Below are positions 11,393 to 21,300 of a stretch of DNA of 64,000 nt, in pieces. The notes beneath the pieces are model-generated. The model was given only the letters and a program-made list of their open reading frames with translations. It ran no database searches and was not told the DNA's origin. The translations under genes and the position numbers were made by a program. Source of the stretch: Auriscalpium vulgare (taxonomy: Eukaryota; Basidiomycota; Agaricomycetes; Russulales; Auriscalpiaceae); assembly GCA_019915015.1 (NCBI GenBank), contig JAHBBC010000019.1:992001-1056000 (forward strand), read 5' to 3'. Each line of letters starts with the position of its first letter. Position 1 is the first letter of the stretch.

Positions 11393-13346
11393 ATGCAGGC
11401 CGCCGCCCTCCGCAACTCTCTCAAAAAGGTGCGCAGCCTCGTGCCGGCCCAGAGCACACCGTGCTCATCATCTTTCCGGGCGCTCTAGACTGCCTCGCCC
11501 TTCGCGCGGGCTGCTGTCTCGGCCCGCCTCTTGTCCACCGCCTCGAAGCAGCCCACACTCAAGGAACGCCTCGCAGAGCTTATCCCTACTGCCCTCGAGC
11601 AGGTGCGTACCGGGTTTCGCGGGCAAAGTCGAGCTGTGGGTGTTGACGTCACGCGCATCCGCCCTGCAGGTCAAGGCTGCACGCGCCGCGCATGGCAAGA
11701 AATCCTTCGGCCCTGTGCTCGTCGACCAGCTTTACGGGTGCGTGCTCCAGCCCGACGCGTCGTTTGCTGTGGGCTCAACGCCTGCCACGTCATCAGCGGT
11801 ATGCGCGGTCTGCCCGCCCTTATCTGGGAGGGCTCCGTCCTCGACGCCGGTACGTCACACATCCCACCACTCTGCAGACACTGCTGACGCGCCCACTCAG
11901 ATGAGGGGATCCGTTTCCGCGGAAAGACCATTCCCGAGATTCAGGAAGCACTTCCGAAAGCCCCGGGCGGCTCAGAACCCCTGCCCGAGGGCCTCTTCTG
12001 GCTGCTCGTGACGGGCGAAATCCCGACCGCGGAGCAGGTGGCTGAGCTCTCCAAGGACTGGGCGGCCCGCGCCGCCATTCCGGAGTTTGTGGAGGAGATC
12101 CTGGACAGGTGCCCGCCGACCCTCCACCCCATGAGCCAGTTCTCGCTGGCGGTCACGGCTGTAAGGCGTCGCGGTGCTTTTGCGTGGACTTTGGCTGAAT
12201 CTGTTTGCAGCTGAACCACAACTCAGCGTTCGCCAAGGCATATGCGGATGGTATCTCGAAGAAGGAGTACTGGGGACCCACCTTTGAGGATTCCATGGAC
12301 CTGTGAGTCGATGTCTGTGCGGTGTATCGCGTGCTGGCTAAGCTGTTCGCATCCAGGATCGCGAAGCTGCCGAACATTGCTGGCCGCATCTACCGCAACG
12401 TGTACGGCCGCGGGAAGCTCCCGGCCATCGACCTGCAGAAGGACTACTCTGCCAACCTGTCCAACCTGCTCGGGTTTGGCGACAATGAGGCATTCGTCGA
12501 GCTGATGCGGCTGTACATCACCATCCACAGGTATGCACAGTGTTCTTTGCCTGTGACGTCACTGACCTCGTGGCAGTGACCACGAAGGCGGCAACGTCTC
12601 CGCCCATACCGGCAAGCTCGTCGGCTCGGCGCTTTCGGATCCGTTCCTGTCGTACGCCGCTGCACTCAACGGCCTCGCGGGTCCCCTCCACGGCCTCGCG
12701 AACCAGGAGGTGCTGGTCTGGCTGACGAAGATGCAGTCCAAGATCGGCGAGGATGCGACCGACGAGGCGGTCAAGGAGTACGTTTGGTCGACATTGAAGG
12801 GCGGCCAGGTCGTCCCCGGCTACGGCCACGCCGTCCTCCGCAAGACGGACCCGCGCTACGTCGCCCAGCGCGAGTTTGCGCTGAAACACCTCCCGGAGGA
12901 CAAGCTGTTCAAGCTCGTCGCCCAAGTGTACAAGATCGTGCCAGACATCCTGCTCGAGGTGCGTTTCGGTTTCAGGGTGCTGATGTGCGTGGGGGGCGAG
13001 CCTGACGGATCATTGACAGGCGGGCAAGGCTAAGAACCCGTGGCCGAACGTTGACGCGCACTCTGGCGCGCTGCTCACCTACTACGGGCTGAAAGAGATG
13101 AACTACTACACGGTGCTGTTCGGAGTTTCGCGCGCGTTCGGCGTGACTGCGCAGTTGATCTGGGACCGTGCGCTCGGAGCTCGTGAGTCGCTGCTTTCTG
13201 CTTCTTCCATTCTCCACCGCCCTGTGCCTCGTATCGCATCAACGGAGCTTTTACTGACTGCCCATGCGCGCCCCTTTCCAGCCCTCGAGCGTCCAAAGTC
13301 GTACTCCACGGACGCGATTAACAAGCTCTTCAAGGATAAGAATTGA
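11393..13346 (+). CDS. CIT1: Citrate synthase, mitochondrial
   Basis: Ten exons: 11393-11428, 11489-11602, 11670-11737, 11797-11849, 11901-12160, 12211-12302, 12357-12530, 12577-12958, 13020-13182 and 13282-13346, all in phase. The N-terminus is a basic presequence ending near RLLSTAS, typical of mitochondrial import. The body has the eukaryotic citrate synthase order: [46 protein letters not shown]. The three catalytic residues are visible as His in [13 protein letters not shown], His in [14 protein letters not shown] and Asp in [10 protein letters not shown]. The enzyme condenses acetyl-CoA and oxaloacetate in the matrix. The C-terminus is a normal [13 protein letters not shown] tail. No lesion was seen. 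Confidence 0.96.
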
Positions 13347-13924
13347 AGCGGGACGGGCACCTGCGATGGGCCTGGATTGGCAGGTGCATCGTGTGATGGG
13401 GTGCGCGTTACGGGACGATGCGATCGCGACGAAAATCCGCTCGTGTCGTACAAGGCACCCGTACGTCAGTGATAGAAGTAGCCTACGACTCTGATTCCAC
13501 GAGAGACTCTTTCTACCGAGGATGCTTAATTCAGTTTCTCTTGCTATGGCCATGCTCGCCTACTGCGGCGCGTGCTCACATGAGACGGTCCCGTTGCTGC
13601 GGGTGTGAGTGCTCGGATGGCGGGCGACTCGAAGCGCGTTGGCGGGATGCGACGTGCATCTGACCTTTGGATGATGGCGGTCGTCGACGTCTGTGCGGCG
13701 TGATTGATGCGGCCTGATCCAACCGTCAACGCGCTCCTCAGCTCGACAAACCCGACCGGCGCGCGGCCCGACCGCCCACCGGGACCCCGCGCACCGCGGC
13801 CGGCGCCCTGGTTCCAGTCGACTTGCCACCACCACGCCCCCGCCCGCTGCCCCGCACACACTACAGCGACGCACATACACCAGCATAGCCATAGCACTAC
13901 CCTACCCCCCGCAAAACGACATCG
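13347..13924. other. Intergenic, citrate synthase to ZNF830-like gene
   Basis: About 0.58 kb. The last 70 bp before the next start codon are A/C-rich with no upstream ATG, consistent with a fungal 5' leader. No gene was seen. Confidence 0.5.
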
Positions 13925-14782
13925 ATGGCCGACGTGCGCGCGCTGCTCAAGGCGAAGCGCCAGGAGGCGCGCGTCGCGCACCCGTACGCGAGCTACAGCG
14001 CGGCGGGCCAGCTGCGCTGCGTGGTGTGCGCGGTGCCCGTGAAGCACGCGAGCGCGTGGGAGGGCCACCTCGGCAGCAAGGCACACCGCGTCGCGGTCGC
14101 GCGGGCGCGCGAGGAGGAGCGGCGCCGCGCGGAGGAGGCGCAAACGGTGCAGGGGAAGCGCAAGGTGGCGGATGAGGACGAGGACGAGGACGATGGGGGC
14201 GAGGGCGGAGAGGGGGCGCGGGGGGCGAAGAGACAGCGCACGGAGGAGCGCGATGCGCCGGGCGGGTTCCCCGCCGACTTCTTCTCGGACGCGTCGCGCG
14301 CGCCGCCGGCCAACGAGGACGAGGACGACGCGGACGCGGACGAGGAGATGCCCGACGCCGCACCTGCACCTGCGCCTGCACCCGCGGCGCCGCTGTCCGC
14401 GCTCGACGCCGAGTGGGAGGTGTTCGCGCGCGCGGTGCTGCAGCCGGCGGCGGCGGCCCCGCCGACGGTGGAGGACGCGCAGGAGGCGTTCCGCCGCGCG
14501 ACGGTGTTCGCGGAGCCCGAGATGGCGCTCGTCGCGCCCGAGGGCTTCCCCGCGGGCGCGGACGCGGACGCCGCCGCCGCCGCCGCGGAGAAGGAGGGGA
14601 AGATGGGCGAGGAGGAGGCGCGCCGGCGCAAGGCGCAGGAGGAGCGCGAGCTGATCATGGATCGTATGGTCGAGGAGGAGCGCGCGCAGGAGGAGGCGGA
14701 CAGCCGCGTGAGCGCGATGAAGGCGCGGCTGGAGATGCTGCGGCGCAAGCGCGAGGAGGCCAAAGCGGCGAAACGGACGTGA
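13925..14782 (+). CDS. ZNF830-like zinc-finger, coiled-coil protein
   Basis: A single exon of 285 aa. Near the N-terminus C32-x2-C35-x12-H48-x5-H54 forms a U1/matrin-like C2H2 finger (RCVVCAVPVKH, then HLGSKAH). A basic-acidic linker follows, then DFFSD and EWEVFARAV boxes, and a long charged coiled coil to the end (about residues 215-285, DRMVEEERAQEEADSR). The order finger, DFF-like box, EW-x-F box and C-terminal coiled coil matches ZNF830/CCDC16, a nuclear protein recovered with spliceosomes. The DNA is extremely GC-rich, and runs of Ala and Glu reflect that. Family assignment rests on architecture, so other U1-type finger proteins remain possible. Confidence 0.7.
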   Translation: MADVRALLKAKRQEARVAHPYASYSAAGQLRCVVCAVPVKHASAWEGHLGSKAHRVAVARAREEERRRAEEAQTVQGKRKVADEDEDEDDGGEGGEGARGAKRQRTEERDAPGGFPADFFSDASRAPPANEDEDDADADEEMPDAAPAPAPAPAAPLSALDAEWEVFARAVLQPAAAAPPTVEDAQEAFRRATVFAEPEMALVAPEGFPAGADADAAAAAAEKEGKMGEEEARRRKAQEERELIMDRMVEEERAQEEADSRVSAMKARLEMLRRKREEAKAAKRT

Positions 14783-15150
14783 TTCTGATTCTGCGTGCTA
14801 CTGTGCTACTGATTGCTCAAGGCGAATTTGTCGCGGGTACGCGATGTGTATCTTAGTGGGATGTTGCTCATTGTCGTTCGGTTTGGTGGACGGAACCGCT
14901 TGCGGACCGCGGTAGCGGTTCGTGCGTGCGAGCTGGCGAAGACACGGACGTGAAATTGAGGTCAAGATGGTCGTGAAGAAGCGATGCCACCGTCACTACC
15001 GACGCGTCTCTCACCGCATTGCTGCGAGGTGCTCGCAATTTCACCTCGGCACCCCATCACTGCGTCGACGTCCCCCGCCCCGCTACGCGCAGAGCTTCCG
15101 TCGTCGACCTTCCAACCCAGGTCCCAACATGATACAGCAGATGATGCAAA
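14783..15150. other. Convergent 3' region, ZNF830-like / COX10
   Basis: A 368-bp interval between two 3' ends. No coding potential or structural element was recognised. Confidence 0.5.
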
Positions 15151-16371
15151 TCAGCTCGATTCATTAATTGCGCTGTCCTCCTCCTCGTCCTCTACGGTGC
15201 CGAATCCCACCCACTTGCGCCACTCGAGCCCCTGCTTGTGCACCATCATGAGGCCCAATATCACGGGGAGGTACCACAGGCTGTGGTGGAACAGCGCGCG
15301 CGCGTTCTTGTCGCCGCCGAAGCGGTGCCACCGCCACGCGGCGGCGACGAACACGGCGTTCGGCGCGAGGCTCGTGAGGGCGAACGCCCACGTCGTGAGG
15401 CCGGAGAGCGGGACGAGCACGGCGGTGATGCCCGCGAGCAGCACGGCGTGGCGCAGCGCGACGCGCGTGTTGCGCGCGGGGTCGAGCACGCAGAGCATGC
15501 GGTACCCACCGCGCGCGTACGCGTCGCGCACAAAGTGCGACAGCGCGTTGAAGTGGGGAAACTGCCAGCTGAACAGCAGCAGGAACAGCGCGGCCGGCGC
15601 GAGCGCGTTGTCCACGAGCGCGAGCCCCGGCGCCGCGCCCGCGCTGAGGAAGGGCGGGAGGAAGAGCACGGGCGGCGCGAGGAGGTGCCCGCCGCACGCG
15701 GCCCAGCCCATGAGCGGCGGGATGCCGCCGACGACCGCGCCGAGCCACGTGTTCCACACCGACCGCCGCTTCGCCCACGTGTACGCGCCCGCGTAGAGCG
15801 CAATGTTCGCCGCGCCGAGCAGCGCGGTCGCGGGATTCACCGCGGCGGCGAGCAGCGCGGGGCCCGCGACGCCCGTCACGCCTGCAAACGCCGCCGCGTG
15901 CGCGGGCGAGAGCGCGCGGCGCACGAGCGGGCGGCCGCGCGTGCGCGCCATCTGCGCGTCGAAGGGCGCCTCCTGCAGCTGGTTGAGCGCGTTCGCGGAC
16001 GCGGCGCAGAGCGCGGTGCCGAGCGCGGTGGCGAGGAGCGCGGGCACAGACGCGGGGTAGGGGGAGAGCGCGACGCCGGACATCGCGGTGAGCACGACGA
16101 GGGCGGAGAGCTGCGTCTTGGAGAGCGTGCCGTAGAGCGCGAGGCGGCGGCCGAGCGTGAGCGCGGGCAGTGCGCGGTAGGCGGACGCGGGGAGCGCGGG
16201 CGGGGCGGCGGCGGGCGGTGGCGGGGCGGCGGCGAGGGGAGGGTTGGGGCGGAAGAAGGAGGAGAAGTCGATGCTGGCGGACGAGGAGGCGAGCCGGTGC
16301 GCGGGGCGGGGCGGCCGGAGCCGGGGGACGGCGCACGGCCGGGCGAGGCAGAAGGGCAGGCGCGGGGGCAT
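15151..16371 (-). CDS. COX10: Protoheme IX farnesyltransferase, mitochondrial (heme O synthase)
   Basis: An intronless 406-aa frame. The first 30 or so residues are Arg/Pro/Ala-rich without acids, a plausible mitochondrial presequence. The UbiA-type prenyltransferase signature is present: SANALNQLQEAPFDAQMART with the Asn and Asp pair and RGRPL, and later FLLLFSWQFPHFNALS with DAYARGGYRM. About eight hydrophobic segments fit a polytopic inner-membrane enzyme. It transfers the farnesyl group to heme B to make heme O for cytochrome c oxidase. The acidic C-terminal tail (EDEEEDSAINESS) is short. The gene is divergent from the U1-70K start codon, 311 bp away. Confidence 0.94.
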   Translation of the reverse strand: MPPRLPFCLARPCAVPRLRPPRPAHRLASSSASIDFSSFFRPNPPLAAAPPPPAAAPPALPASAYRALPALTLGRRLALYGTLSKTQLSALVVLTAMSGVALSPYPASVPALLATALGTALCAASANALNQLQEAPFDAQMARTRGRPLVRRALSPAHAAAFAGVTGVAGPALLAAAVNPATALLGAANIALYAGAYTWAKRRSVWNTWLGAVVGGIPPLMGWAACGGHLLAPPVLFLPPFLSAGAAPGLALVDNALAPAALFLLLFSWQFPHFNALSHFVRDAYARGGYRMLCVLDPARNTRVALRHAVLLAGITAVLVPLSGLTTWAFALTSLAPNAVFVAAAWRWHRFGGDKNARALFHHSLWYLPVILGLMMVHKQGLEWRKWVGFGTVEDEEEDSAINESS

Positions 16372-16682
16372 GCTAGGGCGGGGTCAGCACGTAGGGGGCA
16401 TGTAAGGACGGCGGGACGTACGGGGCTGGTGCTCGACGCTGTGTGCGACCGCGGTGGCGTCGAGGACACGGCGGAGTTTGAATCGGCATGGCGCGGTTGG
16501 TTGCACGCTCCGCTGCGCTCAGCTCCTCTCAACGACCCGTCGCCCTGCGTCCCCTCGCCCTCCCCGCCCTATCTATTCTACTTTCTACCACACGCTCTAC
16601 AGTATTGTGCACCTAATCCCGCAGGCCCCGCCACACACTCACACACACACGCGCCCGCGCAGCAGCCGCGTCACAGCCCACC
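16372..16682. promoter_or_regulatory. Divergent promoter, COX10 / U1-70K
   Basis: A 311-bp interval between the COX10 start and the original U1-70K ATG. It ends in CA-rich 5' leader sequence. The retrotransposon inserted just downstream, so this promoter no longer adjoins the U1-70K body. Confidence 0.55.
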
Positions 16683-16689
16683 ATGCCGG
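16683..16689 (+). other. Original start codon of the U1-70K gene, cut off by the retrotransposon
   Basis: ATGCCGG at 16683-16689 continues without gap into GCACACACTTG at 22787 once the element and one target copy are removed. This gives an N-terminus [12 protein letters not shown], which is the U1-70K start. Bases 16685-16689 (GCCGG) are one copy of the target duplication; the other is 22782-22786. Confidence 0.85.
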
Positions 16690-16962
16690 TGTCATGGGCA
16701 TGGTCACTTACTTACCAACGGACATTCTACGTACGTTCACGGACTCGTTCTCATCGTGCGCGTGTTGTGTATCCAACAGACTCGTTCTCTATTCGCCTCG
16801 TACTTACTTGACTCGGCAGACTCTTATGTTTACGTGTGTTTGGTTCGTGGCTCGCTCATAGTCGCCTCTCGCTCATGTACTTCTCCTTGTCGAGTCAACG
16901 CCAGCAACGAGCACCCGCTCTGTTCTCGAACCTCCTCTGCTTCTCACACTCGGCCCGTTACA
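16690..16962 (+). repeat. 5' LTR
   Basis: 273 bp, starting TGTCATGG and ending CGTTACA. It is identical by eye to 22509-22781. Confidence 0.95.
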
Positions 16963-16964
16963 GT

Positions 16965-16974
16965 TTGACTCGAC
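16965..16974 (+). promoter_or_regulatory. Probable self-priming primer-binding site
   Basis: TTGACTCGAC begins 2 nt after the LTR and does not start with TGG, so it does not look like a tRNA 3'-end complement. It is a perfect 10-base complement of GTCGAGTCAA at 16889-16898 inside the LTR. In Tf1/sushi-type elements the 5' end of the transcript folds back on the site next to the LTR to prime reverse transcription, and this arrangement would fit that. Confidence 0.6.
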
Positions 16975-17069
16975 CACCCCACTCGAAACCCTACCTTTGC
17001 TTCTTAACTTCTTCTCGACATCTCAACACTCGACACTAGCCCCTATTTCTCTCATACATTTCTGCTAAT

Positions 17070-18227
17070 ATGTCCGCAGCAGGCTACGACGAAAATCCCT
17101 GGCCCAGCACCACTGGGAACATCTCCCAGGACCAGGTACCCGCTCAAGAGACAGCTGAAACTGCTCCACAGGTACCTCCGAGTAATCCGACCTGGCAGGA
17201 CTTCAGTGCGATGCTGGAGACACTCAAGGGCGTCAGCCGACAGGTACAATACGCTGACGACAATCAGCGACGTATCGGCGCCGCTCTTGAGGCCCTTACG
17301 GAACGTATTCACAGCGCCCCGCAGCCTGCAGCGGCTGCGCAATCCACCCGTACTCGCGATTTCGACGACGTCCCTCGTGGCGTCGCTCGATTCAAGGAAC
17401 CACGCGTGTTCACGGGTAAAGCGACTGACGTCGAACCGTTCATTGACGAGATCGAGGCGGCCGTCGAGCTGTCTCGTGCCTCGCTCCCTACTGACTATCA
17501 CAGGGCTTTGTATTTGCAGTCGTACCTCGCCGACGGCTCCGCCAAGAGCTGGTTCACGGCTATCAAGAAGAGCAACGAGGAATTGCTCTACGACTTCCGC
17601 GACCTCATCATCGATTTCCGAGAGAATTTCGGCGACAGCGACGTCGTCGGAACGGCTCTACGCAAGATCGAAGCACTCAAGCAGACTGGCTCGTGCTCGA
17701 GCTACGCGTCTCGTTTCCGAGAGCTACTGGTCTACGTTGACTTCTCCGAAGCGACGAAGATCCAGAAGTTCTATGAGGGTCTGAAGGAAGAAGTCAAAGA
17801 CCTTTTCGTCTCTGTTCCTGTTGTTCCTACTGAGTTTGACAGGTACGTCGCGAAAGCGACCGAGCTCGATAACCGCGTGCACAAGCGTAACATCGAGAAG
17901 AATCGCACCAAATCGTCCTTTAACGACAAGGACAAGGGCAAGGCTAAGCAACAGCCTTCAACTCCGCGTTCCGGTCAGGCGTCCTCGTCGACGACGCAGA
18001 CCGCACCACCCGCCTCGCACTCGTCGGTTGTACCCATGGAGATCGACGCGACCAAGGTCCGCGCCCCTCTCACACAAACCGAGAAGGATCGTCGCCGCCG
18101 CGACGGTCTGTGCATCTACTGCGGGCAAGGTAATCATGTCATTTCGAACTGCCCTAACATGTCCGAGCGCGCGAAGAAGAACTTTGCCTCGCGCGCTCCT
18201 GCGTCCTCGTCGTCGGGAAAAGCCTAG
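17070..18227 (+). CDS. gag: Retrotransposon Gag
   Basis: 385 aa. The central part (about residues 110-260) resembles retrotransposon capsid: FTGKATDVEPF, YLADGSAKSWF, DFRENFGD and YASRFRELLVYVDF. A basic segment rich in Lys, Ser and Thr follows. Near the C-terminus a nucleocapsid CCHC knuckle, CIYCGQGNHVISNC, matches C-x2-C-x4-H-x4-C. The start ATG is the first after the primer-binding region. The frame ends with TAG two codons beyond a GGGAAAA slippery site. Gag forms the intracellular particle that packages the element RNA. Confidence 0.93.
   Translation: MSAAGYDENPWPSTTGNISQDQVPAQETAETAPQVPPSNPTWQDFSAMLETLKGVSRQVQYADDNQRRIGAALEALTERIHSAPQPAAAAQSTRTRDFDDVPRGVARFKEPRVFTGKATDVEPFIDEIEAAVELSRASLPTDYHRALYLQSYLADGSAKSWFTAIKKSNEELLYDFRDLIIDFRENFGDSDVVGTALRKIEALKQTGSCSSYASRFRELLVYVDFSEATKIQKFYEGLKEEVKDLFVSVPVVPTEFDRYVAKATELDNRVHKRNIEKNRTKSSFNDKDKGKAKQQPSTPRSGQASSSTTQTAPPASHSSVVPMEIDATKVRAPLTQTEKDRRRRDGLCIYCGQGNHVISNCPNMSERAKKNFASRAPASSSSGKA
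18215..18221 (+). promoter_or_regulatory. -1 ribosomal frameshift site (GGGAAAA)
   Basis: In the gag frame the bases read tcG GGA AAA gcc TAG, a canonical X-XXY-YYZ heptamer just before the stop. Slipping -1 enters the pol frame, which is open from here on. AGCCGG at 18226-18231 can pair with CCGGCT at 18254-18259, a possible stimulatory stem starting 4 nt after the heptamer. Confidence 0.65.
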
Positions 18228-18334
18228 CCGGCTGCTCCCACGTCCCAGGGCATCCGGCTGACGATGGGACACGTCTCTCAGCAACGGCTTTCACGCCGGA
18301 GCCCACGCATGTTCGTGCAACGGACAACACGTTC

Positions 18335-21300
18335 ATGCCTGCGTATCGTTCTAACCCGTCCTTCATATTCGCTTCATCCGCGCCCATGCTTAACTCACCA
18401 GACCATTTCTTTGTGTCTGTCACACTCTCTTTTCCTAACCGTTCTCCTCTGCACACGTACGCGCTCGTGGACAGCGGCGCAACGACGTCGTGCATTTCGG
18501 AGCGCTTTGCGACGCGTCATTCTCTTTCGCGACGTCTCAAGGACGTTCCGGTTCCCATCATGGCGGTTGACGATCGCCCGATTGCTTCTGGCCTGATCAC
18601 CCAGGATGTAGTCACTAACCTTTCGGTGGGAGCTCACTCTGAATTTATAGCGCTGGCTGTTGTCGCAGTCGGCTATCCTGTCATTTTAGGTCTCGATTGG
18701 CTCCAACGCCACAATCCCAACATCGATTGGGTTGATTCCAACCTCACCCTCGATTGTTGCGGACTTGCTCGAACACACCCAGTCACCATCTCTGCGAGAG
18801 GCTCCGGTCTCGCGCCCCGACTCACTCGTCCTTCGCTCAACTCGACTACATCCGTCGGCATAGGCTTCGGTCTAACTGGCGCGACTGCGTTCGCTTCAAC
18901 AACAATCCGCCCGACACCCGATGCATCACCACGGCAGGATCGCGCATCCTCGCCAAGTCCTTCGACTCCTCGACCCTCGCTACTCTCGTCCCTCGTTCAG
19001 TGGAATGGCTCCGGTCGCTCTACTCCCTCGCTCACACCTGCGCCCAACATTCGCACCATTTCACCTCGCAAATTCGCTAAGGCCGCGCGTGCGCAACCGC
19101 ATGATGTCTGCCTCATTCGTTTCCTCCCCACTGGTTCGCCCGCATTCATTTCGGCGACCAGTTCGACATCCTCACCTCTTGACGACCTCGATGCCGACCC
19201 TCCACCCGCTGCGTCTGGTGACGACCTCGCGCAGCATATCCCGGCCAAGTACATGCCGTGGGCATCGACCGTCTTTTCCTCTTCCGAGTTCGACAAACTC
19301 CCAGCGCATCGTTCGTTCGATGTCGACATCGAGCTCGAGGAGGGGAAAGATCCACCATTCGGTCCACTATACCGCCTCACGCCTCAAGAACGCGAAGCGC
19401 TAGCCGAGTACGTCAACACCAATCTCGAGCGCGGGCACATCCGTAGCTCGACATCCTCTGCTGGCGCACCCGTCCTATTCATCCGCAAGAAGACGGGCAA
19501 CCTTCGCCTCTGCGTCGACTATCGCGGACTCAACGCGATCACGAAGAAGAACCGCTACCCAGTTCCGCTTGTGCACGACCTGCTCGATCGTGTACAGGGC
19601 TGCAAAGTATTCACGCTCATCGATCTCGTTTCAGCTTACTCTCATTTGCGTATCAAGGAGGGTGACGAGTGGAAGACCGCTTTCCGCACGCCCCTCGGAC
19701 TATTCGAGCACCTCGTCGTGCCGTATGGTTTAACTAACGCACCCGCGTCTTTCCAGGCATTTATCCAGGACGTCCTACGAGACTTACTCGACATCGTATG
19801 TGTCGTCTACCTCGACGACATACTCATCTTCTCGAGAACTCAAGAAGAGCACGACAAACACGTTGCGCTCGTTCTCGATCGTCTTCGCGACGCTCATCTC
19901 TGCGTTAACCCCGCGAAATGCGAGTGGGACAAGGCAGAGGTGGAGTATCTGGGCTACATCGTCGGCGCTGAAGGCGTCAAGATGAACCCCAAGAAGCTCG
20001 CGACGATTACCGACTGGCCCGTGCCCAGTTCGGTGAAGGAACTTCAGTCTTTCCTTGGTTTTGCTAACTTCTACCGTCGTTTCGTTGACGGTTATGCTCG
20101 CATCACCACTCCGCTTGTCGCACTGACCAAGAAGAACATCGTCTTTGAATTTTCAGATGCTACGCGCGACGCATTCGAACGCCTCAAGCGTGCGTTCACG
20201 TCCTACCCAGTGCTACGCCACTATAATCCGCTCGCGCCGTGCACGCTCAGCACCGACGCGTCCGACTTCGCCATCTCTGGCGTCTGTCAACAGCCGGACG
20301 ACGAAGGTCAACTTCATCCGATCGCCTACTACTCGCGCAAGCTTGCACCGGCGGAAATCAATTACGAGATCCACGACAAGGAACTACTCGCTATTGTCGA
20401 TTCGTTTCGCGATATGCGGGCGTGGCTACTCGGTTCGCCGTTTCCTATTTCTGTCATCTCTGATCACAAGAACCTCGAGTACTTCATGTCCTCGAAGGTT
20501 CTCAACCGCCGTCAGGCGCGTTGGGCTATGTTTCTGTCTGATTTTGACTTCCGGTTGACCTGGGGTCCCGGATCGTCGAACGTTGCGGATCCTCCATCGC
20601 GACGAGCTGACTTCGTCCCTAAAAAGGGGGATGACACCCTCCTGGTGCAGAACCGGACGATACTCACTGCTAAACACACAGAACATCTTTTTCCTTCACA
20701 GGTTTCATCATCATCGAGCTCTACGACGCTCAGCGCCCTCACCACTCTCTCCATCGACAGTTCAACGCTTCTCGAGCGCTTCAAAGACGCGTTTCGAGAA
20801 GATGTCGAATGGCGCGAAGCGCTCGTTCATGGCAACTCGGACTTCACGTCCGAGGGTGGACTTGTGTTCCACAAAGGAAAACTCTTTGTCCCTCGACCAC
20901 TACGTGCTGACATTCTTCACTCGCGTCATGATCTTCCATCCACAGGACACCCTGGTCGTACTCGCACGCTTGGGTTGGTCTCTCGAGACTATTCCTGGCC
21001 CGGCATGCAGACCTTCGTGCGTCGCTACGTTGAAGCATGCGATACTTGTGCGCGTATCAAGACGCCGCGTCACAAACCGTATGGGCTTCTCAAGCCGCTC
21101 GACATTCCTTCACGCCCGTGGAAGGCAATCACCATGGACTTCATCGTAAAGCTTCCTCTTTCTCATGGCTTCGATTCTATTTGGGTCGTGTGCGATCGTC
21201 TCACGCGCTACGCGCATTTCGTTCCTTGTAACGAGACGATCGACGCGCCTGGGTTGGCCTGGTTGTTCCTCGACAGGATCTTCCGCTACCATGGCCTTCC

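Noticed and set aside
13993..14763. Ser/Ala-rich minus-strand frame opposite the ZNF830-like gene
   Set aside because: It is the antisense of a GC-rich coding exon, without start context or domain.
15238..16968. 576-codon plus-strand open frame antisense to COX10
   Set aside because: It is Arg/Glu-rich junk produced by the high third-position GC of COX10 on the other strand and continues into the LTR; no domain.
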